NCBI GenBank assembly: GCA_019448385.1
Contig: JAGTXO010000006.1
Span: 372,001-436,000, forward strand
DNA: 64,000 nucleotides
Direction: 5' to 3'
Origin: Diacronema lutheri
Taxonomy: Eukaryota > Haptophyta > Pavlovophyceae > Pavlovales > Pavlovaceae
The notes under the pieces were generated by a model. It was not told where the DNA came from and ran no database searches. It saw only the letters and a list, made by a program, of their open reading frames with translations. A program made the position numbers and the translations under genes. Position 1 is the first letter of the stretch. Each line of letters begins with the position of its first letter. Shown here one piece after another: positions 9,701 through 20,210 of this stretch.

Positions 9701-10283
9701 ATGAGCTCCACCCACTTCCACGACGCAAAGATGGACACGAGGGAGAGGATGCGCGCGCTGCGCCAGGCATTCGCGGACGAGCGCCTCGAGCGCCTGCTCC
9801 AGGGCGTAGAGGCGTGCCTCCCCTCCGCCAGCGCCGCTGGCGTGCGCACGCTCGCCGGAGCGATCCTCGATAAGGTGCCGCACGCTGGCGCGCGCGCGCA
9901 CGCGCGCGCGCGCTAGCGTATGTTTGCGTGCCGCCTCACACGCCCATGCGACTCACGCTGCTGCGTGTGCGCAGCGCGTGGAGCTCACGCCCGCCGAGTT
10001 TCGTGAGCGCGTCGCGCACCTCGCCGGCGACCGCCTCGACGCGCTGCGCGACACGCTCCGAGCGCTGAAGGCGCGCGGCATCGAAGACTCAAACGTGGCG
10101 CGCGAGCTACACGTCGAGCCGCTCGGCAAGCACATCAGATCGTGCGAGGGCTCTGAGCACGACGCGCCGGCGCTGGCATCGGCCACGAAAAGGCGCCGGT
10201 TGCGAATCGCCGAGATGATGAGCATCGTGCACACCGCGCATTCGGCCGCGCCCTCTACAACTCACTCGGCCGCGCGCTCGTGA
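9701..10283 (+). CDS. Small helical protein of unknown function
   Basis: Two exons, 9701-9874 and 9975-10283, give 160 aa; the intron is GTGCCG..GCAG and phase 0. I do not recognise a family. The protein is charged and helical through about residue 110 (RMRALRQAF, FRERVAHLAGDRLDALRDTL) with a basic patch TKRRRLR near the C terminus that could be a nuclear localisation signal. The tail is Ala/Ser/His-rich. A longer in-frame stretch upstream (from 9635) has no ATG, so 9701 was chosen. It is divergent from the exonuclease fusion (112 bp between start codons) and convergent with the RING/U-box-like gene (57 bp). Confidence 0.55.
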
Positions 10284-10340
10284 GCCGGCACGCCTCGCGC
10301 CCTGAAAACGAAAGTCGACAGAAAGGGGACACCTGACTCT

Positions 10341-12650
10341 TCAGTGGCTGGGGTCGGCGTGGATGGCGCGCTTGCGCAACGTGTGCGCAATTGTCTCGTC
10401 GAGCGCCATCGCCGCCTCGCGCACCTCGGCCGCGCGCACGTCGTCCACGCCGCTCGGCTCATTGGTGGTGTGCGCGAGGCGCCTGATGAGCGCGCGCGTC
10501 GGCTCCGCCCCGAGCGCGTCGGCCGCGCAGTCGAAGAAGGCCACCTGCCAAAGCGCGCGGACGGCCGCGAGCTGCTGCGCGTGCAGCGGAAATGCGCCGT
10601 CGTCGGTGGCGGCCGGCTCGGCCTCGGTGGGCTCGGAGGGCACGTCCAAGGCGCCGGGCGGGTGCGCGTCGCCGCGCGCGAGCGCGACGAGCGCGCTGAG
10701 CGGCACGTGCGGCCAGACGAGCGGCACGGCCGTGTCGCGCAGCTCGCGGCACATGTCGAGCAAGCAGTACGTCGCTGCCACGCGCAGCTCAACCTCAGCA
10801 GCCGCCGCACACGAGATGATCGAGCCGAGCCAGTGCGCGAGGCCAACGGTGCACAGCGACGCTCGATACGCGTGGGTGTGGTCGCGGTCCGGGTAAAAGT
10901 CCGGGTGCATGTGCCAGCGCAGGCTGTCGAGCTGGGCAACGAGCGAGGCTGCGACGAAGGGCTTGCGCGCGGGTGCAGCGCGCACAGCGACCGGCGAGCC
11001 CGGATCGTCCGGTGGCTCCAGCTGCAATGTCTCCAGCCAATCAGCGAGGTCGATGGGACCATGCCGCGCCACGCCGGCCGCCTCCAGCTCGTGCCCGTCC
11101 GTGTGGACGCCGCCTGCAACCTGCCCGCCGTCTCCGATGCCCCTGTCCCCGCGCGAGGCCGCCTGCGTTTCCGTGCTGCCGGGCCGGTCATGCTGTCGGC
11201 CATGCTGTCGGCACGCATGCGGCGTGCGCAGCGCGGCACGGACCGCACGCGCCGCGCAGGCGAGCGGCTCGTCCGCCACGCAGCTCCCGCAATCGGCGGC
11301 ATCGCCGCTGCCGCCGCCGCTGTCGGCGGCGGCGGCGCCGCTGCCGCCGCCATGCGAGCCCGCACTCCAAGCGCCCGTCTCGCCGCCGCGTGCGCCTGCG
11401 CGCCGCGCGCGGAGCGCGCGCGCGCCGAGGCACACGTGCAGCGCGTTGTCCGCTACCGTCCAAGGCGTGCGCACCTCGGCAACGAAATGCTCGCCAAGCT
11501 GCGCCAGTGCGAGGCAAGCGGCACGCGACACGATGGCTGACGGCTGCGGCAGCCGCCCGCAAGCGAGCGCACGCCACGCGTCGGAGCCGCCGGCGGTGCT
11601 GCCCGCGGCGAGGACGCACAGAATGCTCGGCAGCGCGGACGCCGCCACGATGCGCACGCTCTGTGCTACGCGCGCGAGCGCCGGGACGCACGCGATGGCG
11701 GCCGTAAGCGCCACGTCTGGCAGTGGCGCGTGCACAAGTCGGACGAGCGCAACGGCGATCCCAAGGTGCAGCATCGCGCATGCGCACGCGTCGACGTGCG
11801 CGAGGTCGCACACGCACATGAGCGCCATCGCAAGCGCGCGCGCCGGCGCTTCGCTCAGACCGCGCGCGCCGCACGCGCCGCGCGCGTGACGCGCGCAAGC
11901 AGAGCAGCGGTCGTTTGAGCCGCTGCCGTCATGTGCGCCGCCGCCGCCGGCCGCCGCGCGCGCGCCGCCTGCGCTCGGCCGGTCGTCTGCGAGGTCCGCG
12001 CGCGCGTCGACGCGGAGGTGGATGAAGTGCACATACACCTCCACGAGCGAGACCAGCTGCTGCAGCACGCCCGCGCTCGCGAGCGCGAAGCAGTTGTCAT
12101 GTGCGACGGCGCCGAGCGGCACGAGCGCCAAGCCGTCGGGTTGCGCGTAGGTGAGGTCGCGCAGCTGGCGGCGCCAGGCCTCGACAGCCTCGCCTTCGGG
12201 CGGGAGCAGCGCGAGAGGCACGCCACGCGCGCGCGCATCGAATATGGGCGGCAGCGGCGACGAGCGCTGCAGCTGCGTGATGAGCTCAGAGACCTCGCCC
12301 CGCGTGCCTGCGACCGTGCGCGCGCGCGCGCACCCGGCAGCGTTGGCGCGGCTGGGCACGTCGGCAATGCCTGGGGCGGGGACGTGCACTGGCAGCGCCC
12401 TCGCAACGCACCACGCGTCGATCGCCTGCCGCAGGCACACGTTGCGCACGAGGTCCTCGCGGCCGCGCCGGATCGGCTGCGAGCACGCGACGCACGTCGA
12501 CGTCAGCGACTGCTGCGCGCGCATGTGTAACCAGTGCAAGATGCAGGACTCACAGCACGATCGCCCGCAGCAAACGAGCAGGACCGGCTGGCGCATCAGC
12601 GCCTGGCACACTGGGCAGGTGAAATGGTCCGGAGCATCCTGACTTGCCAT
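10341..12650 (-). CDS. RING/U-box-like protein with armadillo-like helical body
   Basis: Single exon, 769 aa. The N-terminal 12-70 region reads CPVC..CCGRSCCESCILHWL..CVACSQPI, then LRQAIDAW, like plant U-box/RING modules that recruit E2 enzymes. The position of the canonical fourth ligand (His) carries Arg (CGRSC), so it is either a U-box or a degenerate RING. The rest is Ala-rich and helical with repeated ALAQLG, LVSLVEVYV and MLHLGIAVALVRLV-type stretches, fitting armadillo/HEAT repeats (as in PUB-ARM proteins), interrupted by a Gly/Ser-rich insert (about 420-500). Likely role: E3 ubiquitin ligase. It is divergent from the CXC factor with 168 bp between starts. Confidence 0.7.
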   Translation of the reverse strand: MASQDAPDHFTCPVCQALMRQPVLLVCCGRSCCESCILHWLHMRAQQSLTSTCVACSQPIRRGREDLVRNVCLRQAIDAWCVARALPVHVPAPGIADVPSRANAAGCARARTVAGTRGEVSELITQLQRSSPLPPIFDARARGVPLALLPPEGEAVEAWRRQLRDLTYAQPDGLALVPLGAVAHDNCFALASAGVLQQLVSLVEVYVHFIHLRVDARADLADDRPSAGGARAAAGGGGAHDGSGSNDRCSACARHARGACGARGLSEAPARALAMALMCVCDLAHVDACACAMLHLGIAVALVRLVHAPLPDVALTAAIACVPALARVAQSVRIVAASALPSILCVLAAGSTAGGSDAWRALACGRLPQPSAIVSRAACLALAQLGEHFVAEVRTPWTVADNALHVCLGARALRARRAGARGGETGAWSAGSHGGGSGAAAADSGGGSGDAADCGSCVADEPLACAARAVRAALRTPHACRQHGRQHDRPGSTETQAASRGDRGIGDGGQVAGGVHTDGHELEAAGVARHGPIDLADWLETLQLEPPDDPGSPVAVRAAPARKPFVAASLVAQLDSLRWHMHPDFYPDRDHTHAYRASLCTVGLAHWLGSIISCAAAAEVELRVAATYCLLDMCRELRDTAVPLVWPHVPLSALVALARGDAHPPGALDVPSEPTEAEPAATDDGAFPLHAQQLAAVRALWQVAFFDCAADALGAEPTRALIRRLAHTTNEPSGVDDVRAAEVREAAMALDETIAHTLRKRAIHADPSH

Positions 12651-12818
12651 CGTGCGCAGGTCCGGGCGGGTCCGACCTGCAAGTGGTCACAAGTTCAGAC
12701 TTCAGAGAGGGGAGGGGCCTCCCGCTCTTTTGGACTCCAAAAGCCGTTGGACTTCCTCCTCCTCGTTGGTGTGGGCCAACGAGGCCCGCGCCCGCGACGA
12801 GCGCGCGCGGGGCCGCCA

Positions 12819-15800
12819 ATGGGCGACTCGCTCGCGCCCTCGTCGCCGCTTCTCGTCGCACAGAAGCCCGCCGTACCGCTCCCCGCCGCGTCGCCCGCAC
12901 AGCCCGCCATGGCCGCGCCGCCGAGCTCGATCGCCAGGCCTCCCGCGCCGGCGAGCGCATCGCTTCGCCCGCAGAACGAGCGGCTCGCGCCGCCGTCGGT
13001 CGCCAAGCGGCCCAAGACGACGACGCCGCGCGCCGCCTGCTACGTTTTTGGTACGTGCCTCGCCTCGCTGCTGGCCGATCCGAGGACGCGGTGCACACGG
13101 CGCATTCGCGCCTTCGGCCGATCGGCTCGCGCCCTCAAGGGCGCCCGGGGCGCCCCGCCTGCATCGGCCGCGCGCGCGTGCGCATTGCGTTGCGCAGGTG
13201 AGTCGAATCCGTGGATGGCCAGCTCGGCCTCGCGCGCCGCCGCATGCTCGGAGGCGCGAGCCGCGTCGGCGAATTCGCCGTTCACCAGCTTCGCCGCGAG
13301 CCTGACGCCGCTCTACCCGAACGCCGTGCAAGCGGCGCTGCCCACGCCGCTGGCGCAGCTCGTGCACGAGGGCGCGTCGGAGCGCAGGTGTGCGCACTCA
13401 GCGCGAGCGCGTCGCGGCGCCTCTCGGCCCGCTTACCCGCGCCCAAACTTTGGCGCCGCACGGCGCCGCATGGCGCCATTGCGCCCGCTCGCGCGCGCGC
13501 GCAGGGGCGCGCCGTGCGACTCGAGCGCGCCAAAACCAAAACGTGTCGTCACGTTTTCGCGCGAGCAGCTCTCGGCGCCGGCCAATGACCTCGGCAGCGC
13601 GCTCGGCGAGCTGAGTGAGCTTGTGAGTCAGCTCGAGCGGCCGGAGGACGAGCAGCACGTGGCGCGCGTCGACTCGGCGCAGCAGCTGAGCGGAGGCGGG
13701 CACGCGACGCACACGCCCTTCGCAGAGCCGTGCTTGGCGGATTGGGGACGCGAGGGCGACGCGCCCGATTCGCTCGCGCGCGTGCTCTCCATTCAGCCCA
13801 CACAGCGCGGTCTGAGCCCCCTCTCAGCCGACGTTGACGCGGAATGCGTGCGCAACCACCAGATGGTCCACAAACGACGATTGCAGTTTGACTGCGACAA
13901 GATGCTGAACGCGAACAGGGCGGCGACGATGACGCCGTCGAGCACGCCCGTCCGCACGCCCGCGAGAGGCGGTGCGACCGACGAGCATGTGCGCGCGAGG
14001 CGGCGCACAAGACGCGCCGTCCGCCGCCGCGCGCTTGTCGCGCCGTCCGCCGCCGCGCGCTTGTCGCGCCGTCCGCCGCCGCGCGCTTGTCGCGCCGTCC
14101 GCCGCCGCGCGCTTGTCGCGCCGTCCGCCGCCGCGCGCTTGTCGCGCCGTCCGCCGCCGCGCGCTTGTCGCGCCGTCCGCCGCCGGCTGTCTGTTCCTCA
14201 CGCGGGTCGCTCGCCGCGCGTCCGCGTGCCATTGCGTCCGCGCGCGCTCGCAGTGGCTCGTCTTCCGCGAGGGCGGCTCCCTGGGCACGCCGCTCGCGAG
14301 CTGCTCGCCATCTTTGCCCATGCTCGGCACGCCAAACTCGCTCAAGGAAGCCTTCCGTGCGCGCGCCGCGAGCGCCGCGGCCGCCATGTCGCAGCGCGCA
14401 TGGGCGAACGGACGGAGGGAGTGCAAGCACCTTCCCGCCGCGGCTCGCCCACGCGCGGCTGACGCGGCATACCACCCCATGGCGCGACTGCAGGCTTCTC
14501 TGAGGGGCTCGCCGGCTGGAAGGGCAAGGGCCAGCCGCTCGCCACCACGCCGGGCGGCACGTCGCACGCGGCCGCAGGCGAAGACTCGCCACTCGCCGCC
14601 GCGCCGAGCAGCGCCGCCGCGGGCGCGTCCGCAGCCGCCAAGGCCAAGCGCGAGCGTGGCAAGGAGAACTCGAGCAAGGGCAAGCCGCGCACGTGCAACT
14701 GCAAGCACTCCAAGTGCATCAAGCTGTGCGCGCGCGGCTCGAAGGGCACGCCGCGCCGAGCCCACGCGGGCCTCGCGCCCGCCATGCCCACGCGCCGCAT
14801 TTCCGTGCCGCGCTGGCTGCCCGCCCGCCCGCCCATCCGCCCGCGCGTGTCGTGTGCGGCGCGTAGCTATTGCGACTGCTTCTCTGCGGGCCAGTTCTGC
14901 CTGCCGAGCTGCAAGTGCGCAAACTGCCTCAACAATGCGGACAACGAGCCCGCGCGCGAAGAGGCGCGGCGCGGCATCCTCGAGCGCAATCAGCACGCCT
15001 TCGTCTCCAAGGTGCAACGGATGCGCACGGTATGTCGGGGGGTGCGCCGTGCGGTGCGCGGTCGCGTGTAAGGCCAATGCCGGGCCTAGCGAGCGCACTC
15101 CAAGGTGCCAGCCATGGAGATGTGCCGTGCACGCGAGGGCGCGCCGTCGCGCGCGTGCGCTCGAGCGCGATGGCCGCCCACCCACCCGCGTGCGCGACGC
15201 GCGGCGGTGCGCACAGGAGGGCGCGCACACCAAGGGTTGCAATTGCAAAAACTCAAAGTGCATGAAGAAGTACTGCGAATGCTACCAAGCGGGTGTCTCG
15301 TGCTCTGAGCGGTGCAAGTGCGTCGACTGCTCCAATGGCAAGCCGCACGTCGACGAGGGCGAAGGCACGCCTGCGCCCGCGCCCGCCGGCGGTGTCGAGC
15401 GCGAGGACGACTGCTCGCCCATGGAGCTCATGCTCGCGCTGCGGTCGGGCGGCGTCGCCTCGCCGCAGTGCGCGCTCGTCCGCGCGCCATCGCCGCGCGC
15501 CGCCGTGCTGCCTGCCGCGCCGGCGGCCGAGGCTGCGCCCGGTGCGCTTGCGGGCCCCGTGCCGCGCACAAAGGCGGTGACCGCCCTTTCCGCGATGCTC
15601 GCGCCCATGGCCGCGGGCACGAGCGCGCACTCGACGAGCCTACGCGCCGCTACCGCCGGCCCCGGCCTCGCATCGCCGGCGAGCGCGGCGCGAGCCCCCG
15701 CGCGCGCCGCAGAGGTGAGCGCTGGTGCGCACGCACAAGGCAAGCCAGCACCGAGCTGCCCTGCCCTCGCAAGGGCAGAGGGCTCCACATCAGGCGCGCT

Positions 15801-15918
15801 GATGACCACCGATGCGCTCGTCGAGACGCTCGCCGACGCGCCGCCGCGCAAAAGAGCACTCGGCGTCCAATGCGAGCACAGCGCGGCGGCCTCGCTCGCC
15901 GCCGTGGCGGCGAAATGA
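12819..15918 (+). CDS. Tesmin/TSO1-like CXC (CRC) domain DNA-binding protein, LIN54-type
   Basis: Seven exons: 12819-13050, 13198-13387, 13505-13988, 14254-14356, 14494-14725, 14867-15029 and 15217-15918; 701 aa. Phases are consistent at every join. Two cysteine-rich CXC repeats are built from exons 5-6 ([11 protein letters not shown] joined to [19 protein letters not shown]) and exon 7 ([28 protein letters not shown]). A conserved spacer ending in RNQHAF lies between them. This two-CXC layout is that of LIN54/TSO1/CPP proteins, which bind CHR-type promoter elements and in animals and plants belong to the DREAM/MuvB cell-cycle complex. The first half is low-complexity with an acidic [16 protein letters not shown] segment. 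Exons 5, 6 and 7 have to be spliced to complete each CXC unit, which supports the model. Confidence 0.88.
14014..14187 (+). repeat. 26-bp minisatellite inside an intron of the CXC gene
   Basis: Six complete and one partial copies of a 26-nt unit beginning GCGCCGTCCGCCGCC and ending GCGCTTGTC, near-identical. It lies wholly inside intron 3 (13989-14253), making that the longest intron of the gene. The period is not a multiple of three. Confidence 0.9.
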
Positions 15919-16093
15919 GGCTGCGTCGCTGCGGGCGGGCTGGCGACGGTGAGTAGACGGGAGTGAGTGGAGATCTGCGTCATCACACTGAAGCGCACAC
16001 CACCCTGGCCATCTATTGCAAACATCGATTCTGCCTGCAATGTCGCGTGCAGAGTGTCGGCGACATGCGTGGCTTTTAGGCGCAACGCAGCTC

Positions 16094-16601
16094 TCAATCT
16101 GCGCGACCGGGCGCGTCCATGGAAGGTGCGTGCAGCGCGGCTGGCGAGTCGGTGGGAATCGTGCCCAGCAAGCTGCGCCGGTGCGGCCGCGTCGCGCATT
16201 GCGTCTGGCCGTGCGGTGGAAGTGCACTCGTGCGCGACGCTGTGCCTTGCTCCTGCGGCTTGGGCCATCGGCAGTCGGGCAGGGCGGGGCGAGCCGTGGG
16301 TGAGTGTGCGAAGGGGCGCACCAACTCCGCGATCGCACGTTCGCAAAGCGTGTGCCGCTCGCGCACCCTGAGCGGCTGTGGCGCCGATGATTTCAACGGC
16401 TCGCGCCGCACGTCGTCGTCGCCAGCGTGCGGCCCGCCGATCGGCTGCGTGCCGTCGACGCCCCCATCGTCGCGCGTGCGGCTTGCGGGCAGCGCTTCGC
16501 CCGGCACGCGCGCACACGCGCCGCCGTCGTCGCCGCCGCCACGTGCGCCGGGCTCGGTGCTCCGGCGCTGCCGCAGCCCCGCAAAGTTGGCGCGCGCCAT
16601 G

Positions 16602-16649
<48 letters not shown>

Positions 16650-19426
16650 GCTAGACGCAGCGGCAGCAGCGCCTCGGTCGGCGCGAGCGGCGGCCGCTGC
16701 GCGCTCGGCGCTGCGAGCGAGCCGCCCGGGCCCGCGCCGGGCGCGCGCGCGGGTTGAGTCGCAAGCGCGCGCGGCTCGAGGCGCGGCGCGATGGCCACCG
16801 GCGCCCCTCCGCACGACGCGCGTGGCCTGCGAGGAAGTGACGGCGCGCCGCGAGCCGAGCGGAGCGGCATGGGCGACGCGCCTGTAGACAAAGGCTGCGT
16901 CGAGCCCGTCCCTCCGAGCGCCGACGGGAAGGCGGCGGTGTGCGACGAGCGCGCGGCAGTCGAGGCCGCGGGCGCGCACGCCGCGCCAGCAACCGAACCG
17001 ACGGAAAGTCGGCGTGGCAGCGACGAGGCGCGCGCGCCGTCGACGGCGCGGTGCCCATGAACGAGCGCGCGCACGCCGTCGGCCGCGTATGCGCGCGGCA
17101 GCGCGCCCGACGCACTGTCAGCGCGCGGCCGCAGGAGCGCAGACCGGCTCGTCGAGCCAGCCAACGCCGCCATGCGTGCGCGCGCGCTCGGCTGCGCACT
17201 CCCCGCGCCCGCGCCGACTCCATTGCTCTTCGGTTCATCCTCGTCTGTAGAGAACCCGCCCGCGCAGCCCTCTCCGCCCGCCGCCGAGCTCGCGCCGCTC
17301 GACGAGCGACGACGCGAGGCAGCGGAGCTTCTGAGCGCCGCGCGGCGGGTGGGCAGCGCACCGCGCGGGGAGTCGCGCGCCTGCCACTGCGCCGACGGCG
17401 CGGGCAGCTGCAAGCGCGGCTGCTGCGGCTGCCCAGCGGCTGGCGCGTCGCCGACGCCATCGTGCGCCGCGTGCGCTGGCGCGACGGTCGGTGCCGCAGC
17501 CGCGGCGATGAGCGCACCAAACCCGCCAAGCGGCGATCTCGTCGCGGACAGGCGGCGATGTGCCCTGCCCATCGTTGCCCCCGGCGCCGCGCCCAACGAT
17601 GCGCCGCCGCTCGCAAGGCGCGTCCACACAGACGACTGCCGCGCCGTCGCCAGCGACGGGTCGCGCGAGCCGGCGCAGCCGCCGTCGACGGGCGGCGCGA
17701 GCTTGCCGTCAGCCGGCACGTGCTGCGCGAGGTCGATGGGCGGGATGGACGCTCGGGACAAAGGCGGCTTGCCAAGGCCGACAGGAGAATGCTGCTGCAC
17801 TTGGCCCAGCTTGTCGCGGTGCGGAGAGGCGCCAATGGCGGACGATGCGTTGGACGCGCGGCCGCTGCGCCGACCCAGCGGCGATGCCGCGGTGAGCGGC
17901 GATCCCAGCGGCGAGACGGGCTGGAGCGACGCCCAGCTGCTGCCGCCGAGCGGACTCTGCGACGTTGGCGATGGCGCGCTGCGTCGGCGCGATGCCATGC
18001 CCGGCGCGCCGGCCGCCGCGAGCGACGGCAGGCCGCCGCGCTCGGCGGGCGCGCTCTTGCGCCTCACCCCGCCGCCCGGCGAGATTGCCTCGTCGGCCTC
18101 GCCGCCGAGGATGTCGAGCATGTCGAGCGTCGTGTCCGCGCCGAGCACGACGGCGGGCGGCACGAGGTACTCAACCGACGTGCGCTTCGACGCGCGCTCC
18201 GCGGCCGGCGGCGGAGTTGCGCATCCGGATGTCCGGACGGTGGCGGGCTCGGCGGCAGCGTCGGCGGCCGGTTCGGCGGCGGACTGGGCGGTTGTGCCGC
18301 TGGCCGCCGCGTGCAGCGGCAGAGGCGGTGGCGTCGACGATGGGGTGCGCTGCTCGTGCATGCCGACGTCTGCGCTGAGCGGCTCGAGCGCGGCAAGCTC
18401 GTCCTCCTCGTCGGCCGCATCGTCGTCCTCGCCGTCCAGCCATGGGTGCGTGAGCGCGTCCGTCGCCGCGTACCTCCCATCCGGCGAGAGCACGAGAAGG
18501 TGCATAATCAAATCGCGTGCAATGAGCGGTACGCGCCCCTCATCGAATGCGACTCTGCCAGTCAGGATGACCGAGAAGAGCTGCTGCATCGAGTCAGCGC
18601 GGAAGGGCGGGTGGTTGCACAGCATCGTGTACACGACGCACCCCGCCGACCACATGTCCGACGGCAGCGAGTAGCTCGCGACGCGCGTGCCGCCCGCCGC
18701 GCGCGGCGCGGCGGTGCGGATCACCTCGGGCGCGAGATACTCGGGCGTGCCGCACAGCGTGCGGCGGGCGGCCTTGTCCGAGTCCTGGGTGGAAAGGCCA
18801 AAGTCGGTGATCTTGAGCTCCATCTCCGCCTCGCCCTCCGCCTGCTGCAGCAGCAGGTTGGCCGGCTTGATGTCTCGGTGGATAATGCCCCGGCGGTGCA
18901 GGTACTCGAGCCCACAGAAGAGCTGGCGCGTCACGCCGCGCGCGTCTCGCTCGCGCAGTGGGCGGCCGCGCGCCTTGAGGTGGTCGGCGAGCGAGCCGCC
19001 ATCAATCAGCTCCTGCACCAGGTAGACGCTGCCGCCGGCCCCCGTCCACACAACGTCGAGCAGCTGCACAATGTTGCGGTGCGCGAGCACCTGCAGCATC
19101 CCCGCCTCAGCCACGAGGTCGTGCGGGTTCTCGCTCTGCAGCGCAACCTTGATCGCGACCATCCGGCCGGTGGAGATGTGCTGCGCGCGGTACACAGAGC
19201 CGAAGCCGCCCTTGCCAATCAGCTTGCCCATGCGGTACGAGTCGGTGATGGATGCCCCCGGGAGCAGCGGCGGTGGCACGGGCGCCGGCTCTTCTGCGCG
19301 GCGGCCGCCGGCGGCGTGCTGGGCCCGCCGCGCGCGCACCTTCTCGTCGGCGAAGAGGTCGAGCGACGGGATACCGTTCTGAGCGTCGTGCTCGATCTGC
19401 AGGGCACCCACCGCAGCCCGCCTCAT
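16094..19426 (-). CDS. Serine/threonine protein kinase with long disordered polyQ-containing tail
   Basis: Single exon, 1110 aa. A complete kinase domain spans about residues 64-325: glycine loop GKGGFGSVY (71-79), AIK Lys (93), HRDIKPANLL (183-192), DFGLS (208-212), GTPEYLAPE (227-234), and SDMWSAGCVVYTML. All catalytic residues are present, so it should be active. The overall look (short N-lobe lead-in, AIKVALQ) fits the broad PLK4/ULK/STE-like assemblage but I cannot name the subfamily. The 780 residues after the domain are Ser/Ala/Pro/Arg-rich and apparently disordered, with a run of about 15 Gln near the C terminus. Tail stretches such as RRRSAPSPTSQSPLGG are rich in SP sites, so they could be phosphorylated. 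Neighbours: convergent with the CXC gene, divergent from the DUF1349 gene (81 bp between starts). Confidence 0.85.
16604..16648 (-). repeat. CAG/CTG trinucleotide run coding for polyglutamine
   Basis: Fifteen uninterrupted CTG units on the plus strand, read as CAG (Gln) codons in the kinase reading frame. There is no codon interruption (no CAA), so the tract is expected to be length-unstable. Confidence 0.9.
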
Positions 19427-19507
19427 GCTTGCCGACCCTCTACTCGAACCCTAGACTGAAAGCGCCATACAGCGCGGTCGGGTCGGTACTTTCCCCGCCG
19501 CGAAGCA

Positions 19508-20182
19508 ATGGCGGACGCGTTCGGCCCCGCGCTCACGTCGTTCGCCGACGAACGATTCCAGTGGATCAACGCGCCGGAGAAGACGAGCCAAGCGGCCGAT
19601 GGCTCGACCCTGAGCGTCACGCCCGCTCTCGGCTGCGACTTTTGGGCGCGCACCTTTTACGGGCCAATGCCCATGATCAAAGCGGACGGCGCCGCGCTCG
19701 TCGCGCCCGTGCCCGCAGCCGCGGAGGTGACGCTCTCGGTGGGTTTCACGCTCAAGGCCGTTGGGCAGTTCGACCAAGCAGGCGCGTTCATCTACGTTGA
19801 CGACGACACGTTCGTCAAGGCCGGCATCGAGTTTTGCGACAACGTGCCCCGCCTTTCCGTCGTCGTGACGAATGGCGGCTTCTCGGACTGGTCGACTCAG
19901 CTCCTCCCGTTCCTCGCGCTCCGGCTGCGCGTGTCCAAGTTGGCGCCGGGGCCGGTGCAGGGGCCCGCACTGCTCGTCGAGGCGGCGCCGTACGAGGAGG
20001 GCGCGACCTTCGACTCGCCCGGCGACTGGCAGTTTGTGCGTGTCGCGTCGCTGCGCTCAGGCGACAAGCCGTGGCGGATGGGCGTCGCCGCGGCGGGGCC
20101 AGTCAAGGCCGGATCGTCCGCGCAGTTCCACTACGTGCATATCGGGCCGAAGCTGAAGCCCACGCACAGCCCGGAGCTGTGA
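19508..20182 (+). CDS. DUF1349 family protein (concanavalin-like fold)
   Basis: Single exon, 224 aa, ATG at 19508. It matches the DUF1349/COG3506 family found in bacteria, fungi and algae: FQWINAPEK near the N terminus, GCDFWARTFYG, FDQAGAFIYVDDDTFVKAGIEF, LSVVVTNGGFSDWST and a C-terminal YVHIGP. Members have a concanavalin-A-like beta-sandwich and are poorly characterised; a carbohydrate-related role is often assumed. The length (about 200-220 aa) is normal for the family. No signal peptide is seen, so a cytosolic location is likely. Its stop lies 28 bp from the stop of the convergent F-box gene. Confidence 0.85.
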   Translation: MADAFGPALTSFADERFQWINAPEKTSQAADGSTLSVTPALGCDFWARTFYGPMPMIKADGAALVAPVPAAAEVTLSVGFTLKAVGQFDQAGAFIYVDDDTFVKAGIEFCDNVPRLSVVVTNGGFSDWSTQLLPFLALRLRVSKLAPGPVQGPALLVEAAPYEEGATFDSPGDWQFVRVASLRSGDKPWRMGVAAAGPVKAGSSAQFHYVHIGPKLKPTHSPEL

Positions 20183-20210
20183 GGGCGCATGTGTCTGAAC
20201 AAATTCAATC

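Noticed and set aside
14014-14187. Tandem array considered as a CRISPR array
   Set aside because: Units are directly adjacent with no unique spacers, there are no cas genes, and the context is a eukaryotic intron.
16940-19459. 839-codon plus-strand ORF antisense to the kinase
   Set aside because: Arg-rich shadow. The minus frame contains all kinase motifs.
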